From: M3 sp045133615
Lineage (GTDB): Bacteria; Bacteroidota; Bacteroidia; Bacteroidales; Muribaculaceae
Direction of reading: 5' to 3'
NCBI GenBank assembly: GCA_045133615.1
Contig: JBGUUQ010000015.1
Coordinates: 1 to 35,860 of the forward strand
DNA length: 35,860 bases
Of the stretch, positions 30,181 to 35,860 are shown piece by piece. Position numbers and translations under genes: made by a program. Numbering within the stretch: the first letter of the stretch is position 1; the number at the start of each line of letters is the position of its first letter. Under the pieces are notes generated by a model. The model ran no database searches and had not been told where the DNA came from. It was given only the letters and a program-made list of their open reading frames with translations.

Positions 30181-31617
30181 ATGTTCGATAAATTACTGCA
30201 AGCATTTGGCATGACCAAGGCCGATGACCCCATTATGCGAAAAGACGCCATTGCCAAGATGCTGAAAGTCAGCCCCGAGGCACTGGCAGCATTTGAAAAT
30301 GCATATGCAACCAACGCACTGTCTCAGGAGTCCAACGATTTCTTCCAGATGAACTCCCGGCAGGCCGCACGCAACATCCATGCGATTGACCCCAACGAAG
30401 CTCCAGTTGATTCCGACAGCGTTACCGAACTGGTGGACAGAATCGTGCAGGAACTGCTTGCGCAGACCCAAGTCTATAGATTCGACGGTAAGCTGGTCCA
30501 TATCGAAAACCGCAAGGCATTGCCCGCAGGTACGGCCATGGTCGAAAACGCCGACATCAATCAGCTTCCTGCTCATGTCAGACCTCAGCTTTCCGGCAAT
30601 CTGATGAAGGTTGATATTGCGGCACCTACCGCACCCCACCTGCTGTGGTGCTATGATAAGTACAAGAACCACCGGAACCCCACGGTTCGTCAGGGTGCAT
30701 ATCATCGGTTCCGCCAGGGTCTGGACATTCTGGATTTGGATGCTCTGACCTACGAAATCATCGGCACCAACCCCAACTCCATGGGTAACTGGTTCCCCAA
30801 ACTGGTCGATGCCTGCATGGGTCAGGACTTCTTCAAGATTCCTGCCACGACCATTGCAAAGGTGCCTATGACCATGCTACAGCTCACTCGGCAGGAATAC
30901 ATGGAACTGACCAAAACCACGCTGGAAATCGTGGACAAGTGGGCATGCGAAGCCTTCGGTCTGGACGAAGCAAAGGATTACTTCATCAAGACCGGCACGT
31001 ATTCTTCCAAGTTTGACTTCCGCAACGCCCATGTTCACGGTGCAAAAGAAGTGCGGGAACTCGGCGAATACCTGCTGTTCATCCACTATCAGGCTCTGCA
31101 GATGGCAAGTCCTCTCTGCACACCCACCATCTACGGTGTATCCACCACCAACGAATGGGTCGTGCGTGAATTTATCGCCGACAAAGAAAACAATCCGTGC
31201 ATCTACAAGGGTATGCCTCTGCACACAGAATATCGCGTATTCGTGGACTGCGATAACAATTCTGTCATTGGTGTCACCCCTTACTGGGAACCCGACACAA
31301 TGAAGAACCGGTTCGCCCACAGCGAGGACGCCAACAGTCCACATCAGATTCATGACTATGTGATTTACGCAGCTCACGAGGAAACCCTCATGAACCGCTA
31401 TCACGAAAACAAGGACAAAGTTCTTGAAAACATCAAGAACATCCTGCCCGACCTGAATCTGCACGGTCAGTGGAGCATTGACATTATGCAGAACGGCGAT
31501 GACTTCTGGATTATCGACATGGCTATCGCCGAGAACTCCGCATTCTATGAATGCGTGCCGGAACACCTGAGAATCCCCAGCGTCGAGAACTGGATGCCTC
31601 AGTTGCCCGAAGCATAA
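30181..31617 (+). CDS. ATP-grasp-like protein, 478 aa (CDC123/R2K-type, tentative)
   Basis: The N-terminal 200 residues are helical and unrecognised. The C-terminal part reads as an ATP-grasp fold: YFIKTGTYSSKFDF (K270, nucleotide lysine and Gly/Ser loop), WVVREFI (hinge E330), TEYRVFVDCDNNSVIGVTPY (350-367) and the metal-binding strands WSIDIM (D434) and WIIDMAIAENSA (D446, N452). The EYRVF motif and the order of strands are reminiscent of CDC123/R2K-clade ATP-grasps, seen in phages and proposed to ligate peptides or act in RNA-related steps. Substrate unknown. AGGAGG precedes ATG. Confidence 0.55.
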   Translation: MFDKLLQAFGMTKADDPIMRKDAIAKMLKVSPEALAAFENAYATNALSQESNDFFQMNSRQAARNIHAIDPNEAPVDSDSVTELVDRIVQELLAQTQVYRFDGKLVHIENRKALPAGTAMVENADINQLPAHVRPQLSGNLMKVDIAAPTAPHLLWCYDKYKNHRNPTVRQGAYHRFRQGLDILDLDALTYEIIGTNPNSMGNWFPKLVDACMGQDFFKIPATTIAKVPMTMLQLTRQEYMELTKTTLEIVDKWACEAFGLDEAKDYFIKTGTYSSKFDFRNAHVHGAKEVRELGEYLLFIHYQALQMASPLCTPTIYGVSTTNEWVVREFIADKENNPCIYKGMPLHTEYRVFVDCDNNSVIGVTPYWEPDTMKNRFAHSEDANSPHQIHDYVIYAAHEETLMNRYHENKDKVLENIKNILPDLNLHGQWSIDIMQNGDDFWIIDMAIAENSAFYECVPEHLRIPSVENWMPQLPEA

Positions 31618-31626
31618 ACAAACAAC

Positions 31627-31661
31627 CGTCCCCATGCCATATAACCTATGGTGTGGGGACG
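31627..31661 (+). other. 8-bp intergenic hairpin
   Basis: CGTCCCCA (31627-31634)/TGGGGACG (31654-31661) between two genes, with no T run. Could stabilise or attenuate the transcript of the gene at 31688. Confidence 0.4.
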
Positions 31662-31687
31662 ACATTCAAATACGAAAGGTAGAGACT

Positions 31688-32029
31688 ATGCAACTGCCTG
31701 ATTACATCAGAGTATCGCCCGTAATCATCATCGAACGCGATTACAAGGGCAGTTATGAGCGGTATGCGCTCACTCCATCCGAATTTCACAACAAATACGG
31801 CAGCCTGCCCAACATCGAATATCCGACTGGCACCTTCCAGAGCTATACGATTAAACCGATGGTTCATATCAGCTACAGAATGGCCTTCATCGGCGGCGAA
31901 GAATGGAACAAGTTCTTTGGCGATATGACCTACGGATTACCCGACTCTGACATCGAGCATGGCAACAAAGCCTACATCCGTTCCGACCTGATGGAATCTC
32001 TGGTCGGCTTCTGCCAGCCGTACGCATAA
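31688..32029 (+). CDS. Hypothetical protein, 113 aa
   Basis: Unrecognised soluble protein (MQLPDYIRVSPVIIIERDYK...), aromatic rich, with an alpha/beta feel. GAAAGG precedes ATG 31688. Terminator at 32030. Confidence 0.7.
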   Translation: MQLPDYIRVSPVIIIERDYKGSYERYALTPSEFHNKYGSLPNIEYPTGTFQSYTIKPMVHISYRMAFIGGEEWNKFFGDMTYGLPDSDIEHGNKAYIRSDLMESLVGFCQPYA

Positions 32030-32060
32030 AAACAGGGGCGCATTCGCGTCCCTTGTTTTT
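32030..32060 (+). terminator. Intrinsic terminator
   Basis: AACAGGGGCGCATTCGCGTC then CCTTGTTTTT, a hairpin with T run directly after the stop at 32029. Confidence 0.75.
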
Positions 32061-32083
32061 CAGAATAAACAGGTTTGTGAATT

Positions 32084-32120
32084 GCAGACATCTGCATCGG
32101 GTGAATTTCAAGAATTCAAC
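32084..32120 (+). promoter_or_regulatory. Leader element, copy 9
   Basis: Stem GCAGA-CA-TCTGC, then ATCGGGTGAATTTCAAG and an outer GAATT/AATTC pairing, ending about 30 nt before the RNase H start. Confidence 0.5.
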
Positions 32121-32149
32121 ACAATGCAATAAAGGGGAGATTACCTATA

Positions 32150-32824
32150 ATGAAACATATCATTCTTTATACCGACGGCGCATGTTCCGGCAATCCCGGT
32201 CCCGGCGGTTGGGGTGCCATCATCGACGACATGGGTCAAAAGACCGAACTGTCTGGCGGTGCCGCCGACACCACCAACAACCGAATGGAACTGACTGCTG
32301 TCATTTCTGGCATTCGTAAAATCATGGACCGCCACGGCTTCTGCCACATCGAACTATTCTCCGACTCCAAGTATGTCCTCGACGCTCTGCAGAAAGGCTG
32401 GGCTGAGAACTGGCGGAAAAACAACTGGCGAAAGAGCGACGGAAAACCCGCGCTAAACGCTGACCTCTGGGAAATCCTGCTGAGTCTGATTGAACCCAAC
32501 GAAATGTCCTATCATTGGGTCAAGGGTCATGCTGACAACCCCATGAACAATCGTTGTGACGAACTGGCTGTCATGGAATCCCAGCGAGTAAATCAGCCTG
32601 TTGCAAACAGCAAGCCCGCAGCAACTAAGCCGGATGTTCATTTCAAGACCACCCTGCTCAAAACCAGAACCACCACGGAACAGGTCGAGCTGGACGAAAA
32701 TGATATTTTCAACTGGCTGACCGAATGCACCAACCCCGATACGCTGGAATATCTGGGCCGTGTTGCACTCCGGTATGCCCACAATATCAGAAATGGCGGC
32801 AACGAGGTCGACCCCCTGTCCTAA
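32150..32824 (+). CDS. rnhA: Ribonuclease HI with C-terminal extension
   Basis: Residues 1-147 are a complete RNase HI: YTDGACSGNPGPGGWG (D9), NNRMELTAV (E47), LFSDSKYV (D72) and WVKGHADNPMNNRCDELA (H127, D137), including the basic handle region WRKNNWRKSDG. It degrades RNA in RNA-DNA hybrids, as for primer removal. Residues 150-224 are an extra domain not found in typical RNase HI (about 150 aa); its EQVELDENDIFNWLTE and EYLGRVALRYAHNIR parts look helical. AGGGGAG lies before ATG, with a leader element upstream. Confidence 0.95.
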   Translation: MKHIILYTDGACSGNPGPGGWGAIIDDMGQKTELSGGAADTTNNRMELTAVISGIRKIMDRHGFCHIELFSDSKYVLDALQKGWAENWRKNNWRKSDGKPALNADLWEILLSLIEPNEMSYHWVKGHADNPMNNRCDELAVMESQRVNQPVANSKPAATKPDVHFKTTLLKTRTTTEQVELDENDIFNWLTECTNPDTLEYLGRVALRYAHNIRNGGNEVDPLS

Positions 32825-32854
32825 AAATATACAAACAGAAAGGAATCACCAATC

Positions 32855-33064
32855 ATGGCAGACAACAAACCTGAATTCAACTACAAAGGCGAGAACGCCG
32901 TCCTGAGAGGCATGTTTGCTGAACTGATTCGCAACGGCATGATTTGCCAAGGCAACGCCAATAACACCGACTGGTTCAACATGCGTGACACCATCGAAGA
33001 TATGTTCGGCGTCACTTTGCCGGATACCACCGTTATCAAACAGCCCGTGTTCGCACGGGCTTAA
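32855..33064 (+). CDS. Hypothetical protein, 69 aa
   Basis: Small helical protein with one Cys (MADNKPEFNYKGENAVLRGM...). GAAAGGA precedes ATG, 30 nt after the RNase H stop, same operon. Not recognised. Confidence 0.7.
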   Translation: MADNKPEFNYKGENAVLRGMFAELIRNGMICQGNANNTDWFNMRDTIEDMFGVTLPDTTVIKQPVFARA

Positions 33065-33092
33065 TTTTCAATCAGAAAGAGAGACGATAATC

Positions 33093-33236
33093 ATGTATAA
33101 AGTCTATCTGGCATCTGGCTTTGCACATCTGTCTTCGTTCATTGACGACGTCATCAACGCGACCGGCGCCGAAATCATCAGCGTAACACAGCACGGTCTG
33201 AACTACACGGTCGTATATAAAATCAAGACCGTATAA
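33093..33236 (+). CDS. Hypothetical protein, 47 aa
   Basis: Beta-alpha-beta style mini-protein (MYKVYLASGFAHLSSFIDDV...). GAAAGAGAG precedes ATG 33093; the longer in-frame reading from 32985 overlaps the previous gene and is rejected. Confidence 0.65.
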   Translation: MYKVYLASGFAHLSSFIDDVINATGAEIISVTQHGLNYTVVYKIKTV

Positions 33237-33261
33237 TCCACATAGAAAGGGTTGACCCGAT

Positions 33262-33501
33262 ATGGCAAATAGAAATGAAAGAAGCCTGTACTATCATGGT
33301 AAGCCGGGCGAACAATACGGCATCTGGAACTCCATGAAGAAAGAGTTCCAGTTCGGCATCGTCGAAGACACGCCTATGCTGGCCGTTGCCCGTTTATACC
33401 AGAAGATTGGCGACAATGCCAAGAAATACAGGTTCGAAGCTAAGCGCATTCCCAAAGATTTGATTCCGATTATCAAGAACGGAGGTCGAAAAGATGCCTA
33501 A
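33262..33501 (+). CDS. Hypothetical protein, 79 aa
   Basis: Basic small protein (MANRNERSLYYHGKPGEQYG...) with a KKYRFEAKRIPKDLIPI tail. GAAAGGG precedes ATG; overlaps the next reading frame by 8 nt. Not recognised. Confidence 0.7.
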   Translation: MANRNERSLYYHGKPGEQYGIWNSMKKEFQFGIVEDTPMLAVARLYQKIGDNAKKYRFEAKRIPKDLIPIIKNGGRKDA

Positions 33502-33796
33502 ACTCATGCAGCTCATTCGCAATGAAACCTTGCAGCAAATCCGAAACGGTAAATATGACGGCAAAACTGTAACCGTGTAGTTCGGCTTTGATACTTATAG
33601 TCGGTCGGTTGAGACCATGCTTGAAATCATTCGAGCAATTAAACGGGAATATCCCACATCAAGTATCGACAACATGGACATCCATACCATTCTGCCCACC
33701 ATGTCGGAACACCACGCCCGCATGAACATGATTTCCATGAGCATGCCCCTCGAAATTATCAAAACCAACCTATCGACATTCCAAAAATTGGAATGA
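33494..33796 (+). pseudogene. 100-codon ORF interrupted by an in-frame TAG
   Basis: GGAGG precedes ATG 33494. The frame runs 28 codons to TAG (33578-33580) and then continues open for 71 more codons to TGA (33794-33796). NGKYDGKTVTV-stop-FGFDTYSRSVE reads as one continuous domain, and the second half is an ordinary globular sequence (MLEIIRAIKREYPTSS...) without a good ribosome site of its own (ATG 33617). CAG to TAG is a single change. Options are a recent nonsense mutation, readthrough, or a suppressor tRNA. The flanking genes and their sites are intact. Confidence 0.6.
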
Positions 33797-33809
33797 GAGG
33801 AGAATTATC

Positions 33810-34202
33810 ATGCCTGACAACAAATTCTTAGGCTTCAAGCCCCAGCAGAAAGTCTACTATCTCACCGGGGAATATCCCGAGGAGAATTTCAGCTCTGGCA
33901 CAATTACGCTTCTGTTCGAATCGTTCAAGGAAAATATTCCTTTGGCTTGTTTGCGGGTGTTCCCCGACACCCCACTTAACAAGCCTTGTGCCGACCTGTT
34001 TATCTCCGCTGATGCGGCGAAAAACGAAATCGAACGCCGTCGTGACGAAATGAGAACGAAATATTATGCCGAAACTGGCGAAACACTTGCCGAATTGGCG
34101 AAATTCATGGTAACCCATGATTGCGCCACCGGCAGCGACCCCATCGCAAGAAGCGTCGCACTTGACCGACTTGCTCATTTCGGTATCGAAGTCATTGAAT
34201 AA
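33810..34202 (+). CDS. Family B protein, 130 aa
   Basis: Barrel-like start FKPQQKVYYLTGEYPEENFS, charged helix, tail GETLAELAKFMVTHDCATGS followed by DPIARSVALDRLAHFGI, most similar to the member at 21437. Lies more than 9 kb from the other copies. AGAGGAG precedes ATG. Confidence 0.7.
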   Translation: MPDNKFLGFKPQQKVYYLTGEYPEENFSSGTITLLFESFKENIPLACLRVFPDTPLNKPCADLFISADAAKNEIERRRDEMRTKYYAETGETLAELAKFMVTHDCATGSDPIARSVALDRLAHFGIEVIE

Positions 34203-34217
34203 CCAGAGGTGATATCA

Positions 34218-34583
34218 ATGAAAATCGCAAATTTAAGCAATCACCGAACTGATTTGGTTCGGATTGAATTCAACAACGGTCGTGTAATCTATATCGACCT
34301 GCCCAGCAATATTGCAAATGCTGAATACAGAAACGATGTCATTTGCCGCTGGGTCGAAGAAACATTCCATGGCGTATTCTCCGTCGGAATCGATATCGAT
34401 ACAGACAGAAAGACACTCACCAATGCCATGTGCATCCGTGTTTACCCCAGCGTTCATGACGCCTATAACATTTACATCCTCTGGATGACAGCCGTCAAAG
34501 GTGAACTGAACGATGAAACTATCGAAAAAATCGATAAGTTTCTGGAACAGGTAAATCACGTATCCCAATGGGTAAATGAGTGA
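34218..34583 (+). CDS. Hypothetical protein, 121 aa
   Basis: Soluble alpha/beta protein (MKIANLSNHRTDLVRIEFNN...). GAGGTG precedes ATG 34218; a GTG at 34209 is part of that site and an unlikely start. Last gene of the operon starting at 32150. Not recognised. Confidence 0.7.
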   Translation: MKIANLSNHRTDLVRIEFNNGRVIYIDLPSNIANAEYRNDVICRWVEETFHGVFSVGIDIDTDRKTLTNAMCIRVYPSVHDAYNIYILWMTAVKGELNDETIEKIDKFLEQVNHVSQWVNE

Positions 34584-34601
34584 AAATAACCACGAATCGT
34601 G

Positions 34602-34630
34602 TTGACAAATCCTAAAAAATCAGGTATAAT
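34602..34630 (+). promoter_or_regulatory. Consensus sigma-70 promoter
   Basis: TTGACA (34602-34607), 17 nt, TATAAT (34625-34630): both hexamers and spacing are perfect. It drives the gene at 34676. TTTTGTCAAAAGACAAAT just downstream contains a short inverted repeat (TTTGTC/GACAAA) that could be an operator. Confidence 0.9.
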
Positions 34631-34675
34631 AATTTTGTCAAAAGACAAATCTTACCGGAAAGGACGGCAATTACT

Positions 34676-35146
34676 ATGTCACGACAATCACGACCAAAAG
34701 TGAATAGCTTGACTCTGATATCACCGTCACATCAACCCGGTGGATACATTGTGAACTTTGACAACCAGACAGATGACAGCGATTATATTGATGACCTGAA
34801 AGCGGAGATTCCCGAAATTATGTCACGGTATGACCTGCGGTCTGCGACCATAAACTTCGAAGCATACATGGGAGAAGTAACTGACGAACATTACAAGGCA
34901 CATGAGCCTCAAGATGGAAGTTATACGATTCCTGTGTTCTCTGGTTCAATGGACGATTTGCGGAAAGCTGATATTTCAAAACTTCCCATTCGTCCCAACA
35001 CAGAGGCGTTTGAAGCTATGACATTGATGCAGAATATTGCAAACGGACAAAAATCCGCCCGCAAACTCCCATCAATGGGTGATGATTTGCTGCGGCAAAT
35101 CAAAGAGAATCAAAACGAACAGGATTGTTCGTATGATTCTGTATAG
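34676..35146 (+). CDS. Hypothetical protein, 156 aa
   Basis: Unrecognised soluble, acidic protein (MSRQSRPKVNSLTLISPSHQ...) with a C-terminal helix rich in Gln, Asn and Glu. GAAAGGA precedes ATG. It has the best promoter in the window and its own terminator, and is the only gene seen here that ends in TAG, so TAG does act as a stop in this genome. Strong isolated transcription suggests early or constitutive expression. Confidence 0.75.
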   Translation: MSRQSRPKVNSLTLISPSHQPGGYIVNFDNQTDDSDYIDDLKAEIPEIMSRYDLRSATINFEAYMGEVTDEHYKAHEPQDGSYTIPVFSGSMDDLRKADISKLPIRPNTEAFEAMTLMQNIANGQKSARKLPSMGDDLLRQIKENQNEQDCSYDSV

Positions 35147-35163
35147 TTCATATGTAACATGCT

Positions 35164-35190
35164 CCGGGGTACACACGTACCCCGGTTTTT
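35164..35190 (+). terminator. Intrinsic terminator
   Basis: CCGGGGTAC-ACAC-GTACCCCGG, a perfect 9-bp stem, then TTTTT. Confidence 0.95.
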
Positions 35191-35200
35191 GTTTGAACTA

Positions 35201-35234
35201 ACACCATGTGATTTCCATCACACGGGTGTTAAAT
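35201..35234 (+). promoter_or_regulatory. Leader-like element, copy 10 (diverged)
   Basis: Stem TGTGAT-TTCC-ATCACA, then CGGGTGTTAAAT; outer pairing ACACC/GGTGT. Follows a terminator like other copies but leads into the tRNA region instead of a gene. Confidence 0.4.
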
Positions 35235-35390
35235 AGCGTCTATCGTATATTCTAATACGGTGGTGCTGATAATGCACGCAGAAGAAGCGGTTCAAATCCC
35301 TCATGGCCCCGAAATGGAGCCATTGCGGTGTATGTAATTTCAGGCTTCGCCCGTAAGGCAGTTGCACGCTGTGCGTATTATCAACAAAGT
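35235..35390 (+). ncRNA. Unassigned structured stretch before the first tRNA
   Basis: TAATACG (35253-35259) and CGTATTA (35374-35380) can close a domain of about 128 nt holding GTGC/GCAC with a 7-nt loop, an ATGGC/GCCAT hairpin, GGC-TTC-GCC and a T-loop-like GGTTCAAATCC. No protein frame fits. Not a normal tRNA, since no acceptor stem pairs with the T-loop-like part. Confidence 0.35.
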
Positions 35391-35399
35391 TATAAACAC

Positions 35400-35490
35400 G
35401 GACGGATACCCAAGCGGTTGAAGGGGGGCGCCTACTAAGCGCTTAGGACTTTTACCGGTCGCGTGGGTTCGAATCCCACTCTGTCCGCCA
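35400..35490 (+). tRNA. tRNA-Ser (anticodon ACT)
   Basis: Class II tRNA of 91 nt. Acceptor GGACGGA/TCTGTCC, D arm CCC...GGG, anticodon stem GGCGC/GCGCT with loop CTACTAA (anticodon ACT), long variable arm, T arm GTGGG-TTCGAAT-CCCAC, discriminator G, CCA encoded. A34 is unusual because bacterial Ser tRNAs for AGY codons normally have GCT. Confidence 0.9.
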
Positions 35491-35492
35491 TC

Positions 35493-35690
35493 ACCCCGCC
35501 TTACAACGGTCTTGGTATCACGCATAGCGTGAGGGGCTTGCAACCCAGCGGGGTAATCAACAACAAATCAGAACCGAGAACGAACCTTGGGCGTTAAGCA
35601 TTGGCACACCACACTGTGATGCTTGACAGTGAATCTGGTATGGAATCCAGAAGCGTCCGGTTCGCGAAGCTCTATTTGACTGTCAGTTGA
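35493..35690 (+). ncRNA. Structured stretch between tRNAs, possible pseudoknot RNA
   Basis: ACCCCGC (35493-35499)/GCGGGGT (35548-35554) is a perfect 7-bp stem around CACGC/GCGTG and a GGG/CCC arm with a 7-nt loop, tRNA-like in outline but without a T loop. Further on, CGAACC (35581-35586)/GGTTCG (35659-35664) and GACAGT (35625-35630)/ACTGTC (35679-35684) cross, giving an H-type pseudoknot; AAGCAT/ATGCTT and CTGG/CCAG hairpins lie inside. No coding frame with a ribosome site. Confidence 0.4.
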
Positions 35691-35701
35691 TTCTTAAATT
35701 C

Positions 35702-35774
35702 GAGAGTATAGCCAAGCGGTAAGGCCGGTGCTGCAAACAGTATCTATCCGTCGGTTCGAATCCGACTACTCTCA
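35702..35774 (+). tRNA. tRNA-Cys-like (GCA) with probable 8-nt anticodon loop
   Basis: Acceptor GAGAGTA/TACTCTC, D arm GCC...GGC, T arm GTCGG-TTCGAAT-CCGAC are all good. The anticodon stem pairs best as GGTGC/GTATC (with two G-T pairs), leaving loop TGCAAACA of 8 nt. GCA follows the only candidate U33, but discriminator A is not the U73 usual for Cys. CCA is not encoded. Identity is therefore uncertain. Confidence 0.7.
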
Positions 35775-35782
35775 CTTTATAT

Positions 35783-35858
35783 TGGGATATCGCCAAGCGG
35801 TAAGGCACAGGACTTTGACTCCTGCAGCACGCTGGTTCGAATCCAGCTATCCCAGCCA
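35783..35858 (+). tRNA. tRNA-Gln (anticodon TTG)
   Basis: 76 nt. Acceptor TGGGATA/TATCCCA, D arm GCC...GGC, anticodon stem CAGGA/TCCTG with loop CTTTGAC, T arm GCTGG-TTCGAAT-CCAGC, discriminator G and encoded CCA. A canonical tRNA-Gln reading CAA. Confidence 0.95.
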
Positions 35859-35860
35859 TA

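Noticed and set aside
30877..31665. Minus-strand 262-codon frame
   Set aside because: Antisense shadow of the ATP-grasp-like gene; no ribosome site, and the plus-strand product is the one with recognisable motifs.
33494..33796. Global TAG recoding (genetic code 15)
   Set aside because: Only one internal TAG was found among all genes, one gene ends in TAG just before a terminator, and no CTA-anticodon tRNA is visible in the window.
35280..35320. A further tRNA suggested by the T-loop-like GGTTCAAATCC
   Set aside because: The T stem does not pair beyond two bases and no acceptor partner exists at the right distance.

Overview
The window looks like part of a large phage (or phage-like extrachromosomal element) of a gut Clostridia-type Firmicute. 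The signs are densely packed small genes that mostly lack recognisable homologues, nearly all with a GAAAGGA or GAGGTG ribosome binding site; strong hairpin-plus-T terminators; replication and repair genes (RarA, RNase HI); an endolysin with S-layer homology repeats; Firmicute-type lipoproteins; a SPFH protein; and a tRNA cluster at the right end. No integrase, structural gene or polymerase is visible, so 'phage' is an inference. A large plasmid remains possible. Layout: positions 1-7316 carry mostly minus-strand, single-promoter accessory genes: the start of a zinc-binding DUF2130-like protein, a DUF4238 protein, a six-repeat protein with a homing-endonuclease-like nuclease domain, a Pr6Pr/AIG1-like membrane protein, a secreted GH24-SLH lysozyme, and an Mrr-type nuclease paired with a GNAT acetyltransferase. 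Two small hypothetical genes lie on the plus strand. Several of these genes are visibly more A+T rich than the rest and share one promoter type that begins TTGATTTAT. Positions 7385-8832 hold about 1.4 kb with no credible gene. It has its own promoter at the left edge, a very strong terminator at the right edge, at least twelve perfect or near-perfect GC-rich hairpins between them, and a tRNA-like fold near the 3' end. This is best explained as a giant structured non-coding RNA of the kind represented by GOLLD and ROOL, and it is the most striking object in the window. From 8917 to 35146 everything is on the plus strand. First comes a surface and secreted group (SleB-like hydrolase, secreted DNA/RNA nuclease, SPFH protein). 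Then come NADAR, two Cys-rich mini-proteins and RarA, followed by a long run of small genes from 15813 to 25147. This run contains two paralogous families: family A carries a C-terminal W-x-Y-R-G...ID domain, once fused to a ppGpp-hydrolase-like HD domain, and family B has a barrel-like N terminus and a D-L-x-x-F-x-x-x-H-D tail. Next are a lipoprotein with SH3 and phosphodiester-glycosidase domains, small acidic and coupled ORFs, a Phd/HTH fusion regulator with a perfect operator, and a third paralogous set (family C, 28177-30100). The run closes with a large ATP-grasp-like protein, RNase HI with an extra C-terminal domain, and more small genes, one of them interrupted by an in-frame TAG. From 35147 to the end lies a tRNA cluster: Ser with anticodon ACT, a Cys-like tRNA with a probable 8-nt anticodon loop, and Gln-TTG. 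Two further structured stretches that are not tRNAs sit among them. A second recurring signal is a small leader element, a hairpin followed by CGGGT-N5-TTGAAC. It occurs about ten times in the window, nearly always just after a terminator and just before the next gene, and four copies stand in tandem ahead of the strongly codon-biased gene 29594-30100. Together the giant RNA, the leader elements and the odd tRNAs suggest that this genome invests heavily in RNA-level control.
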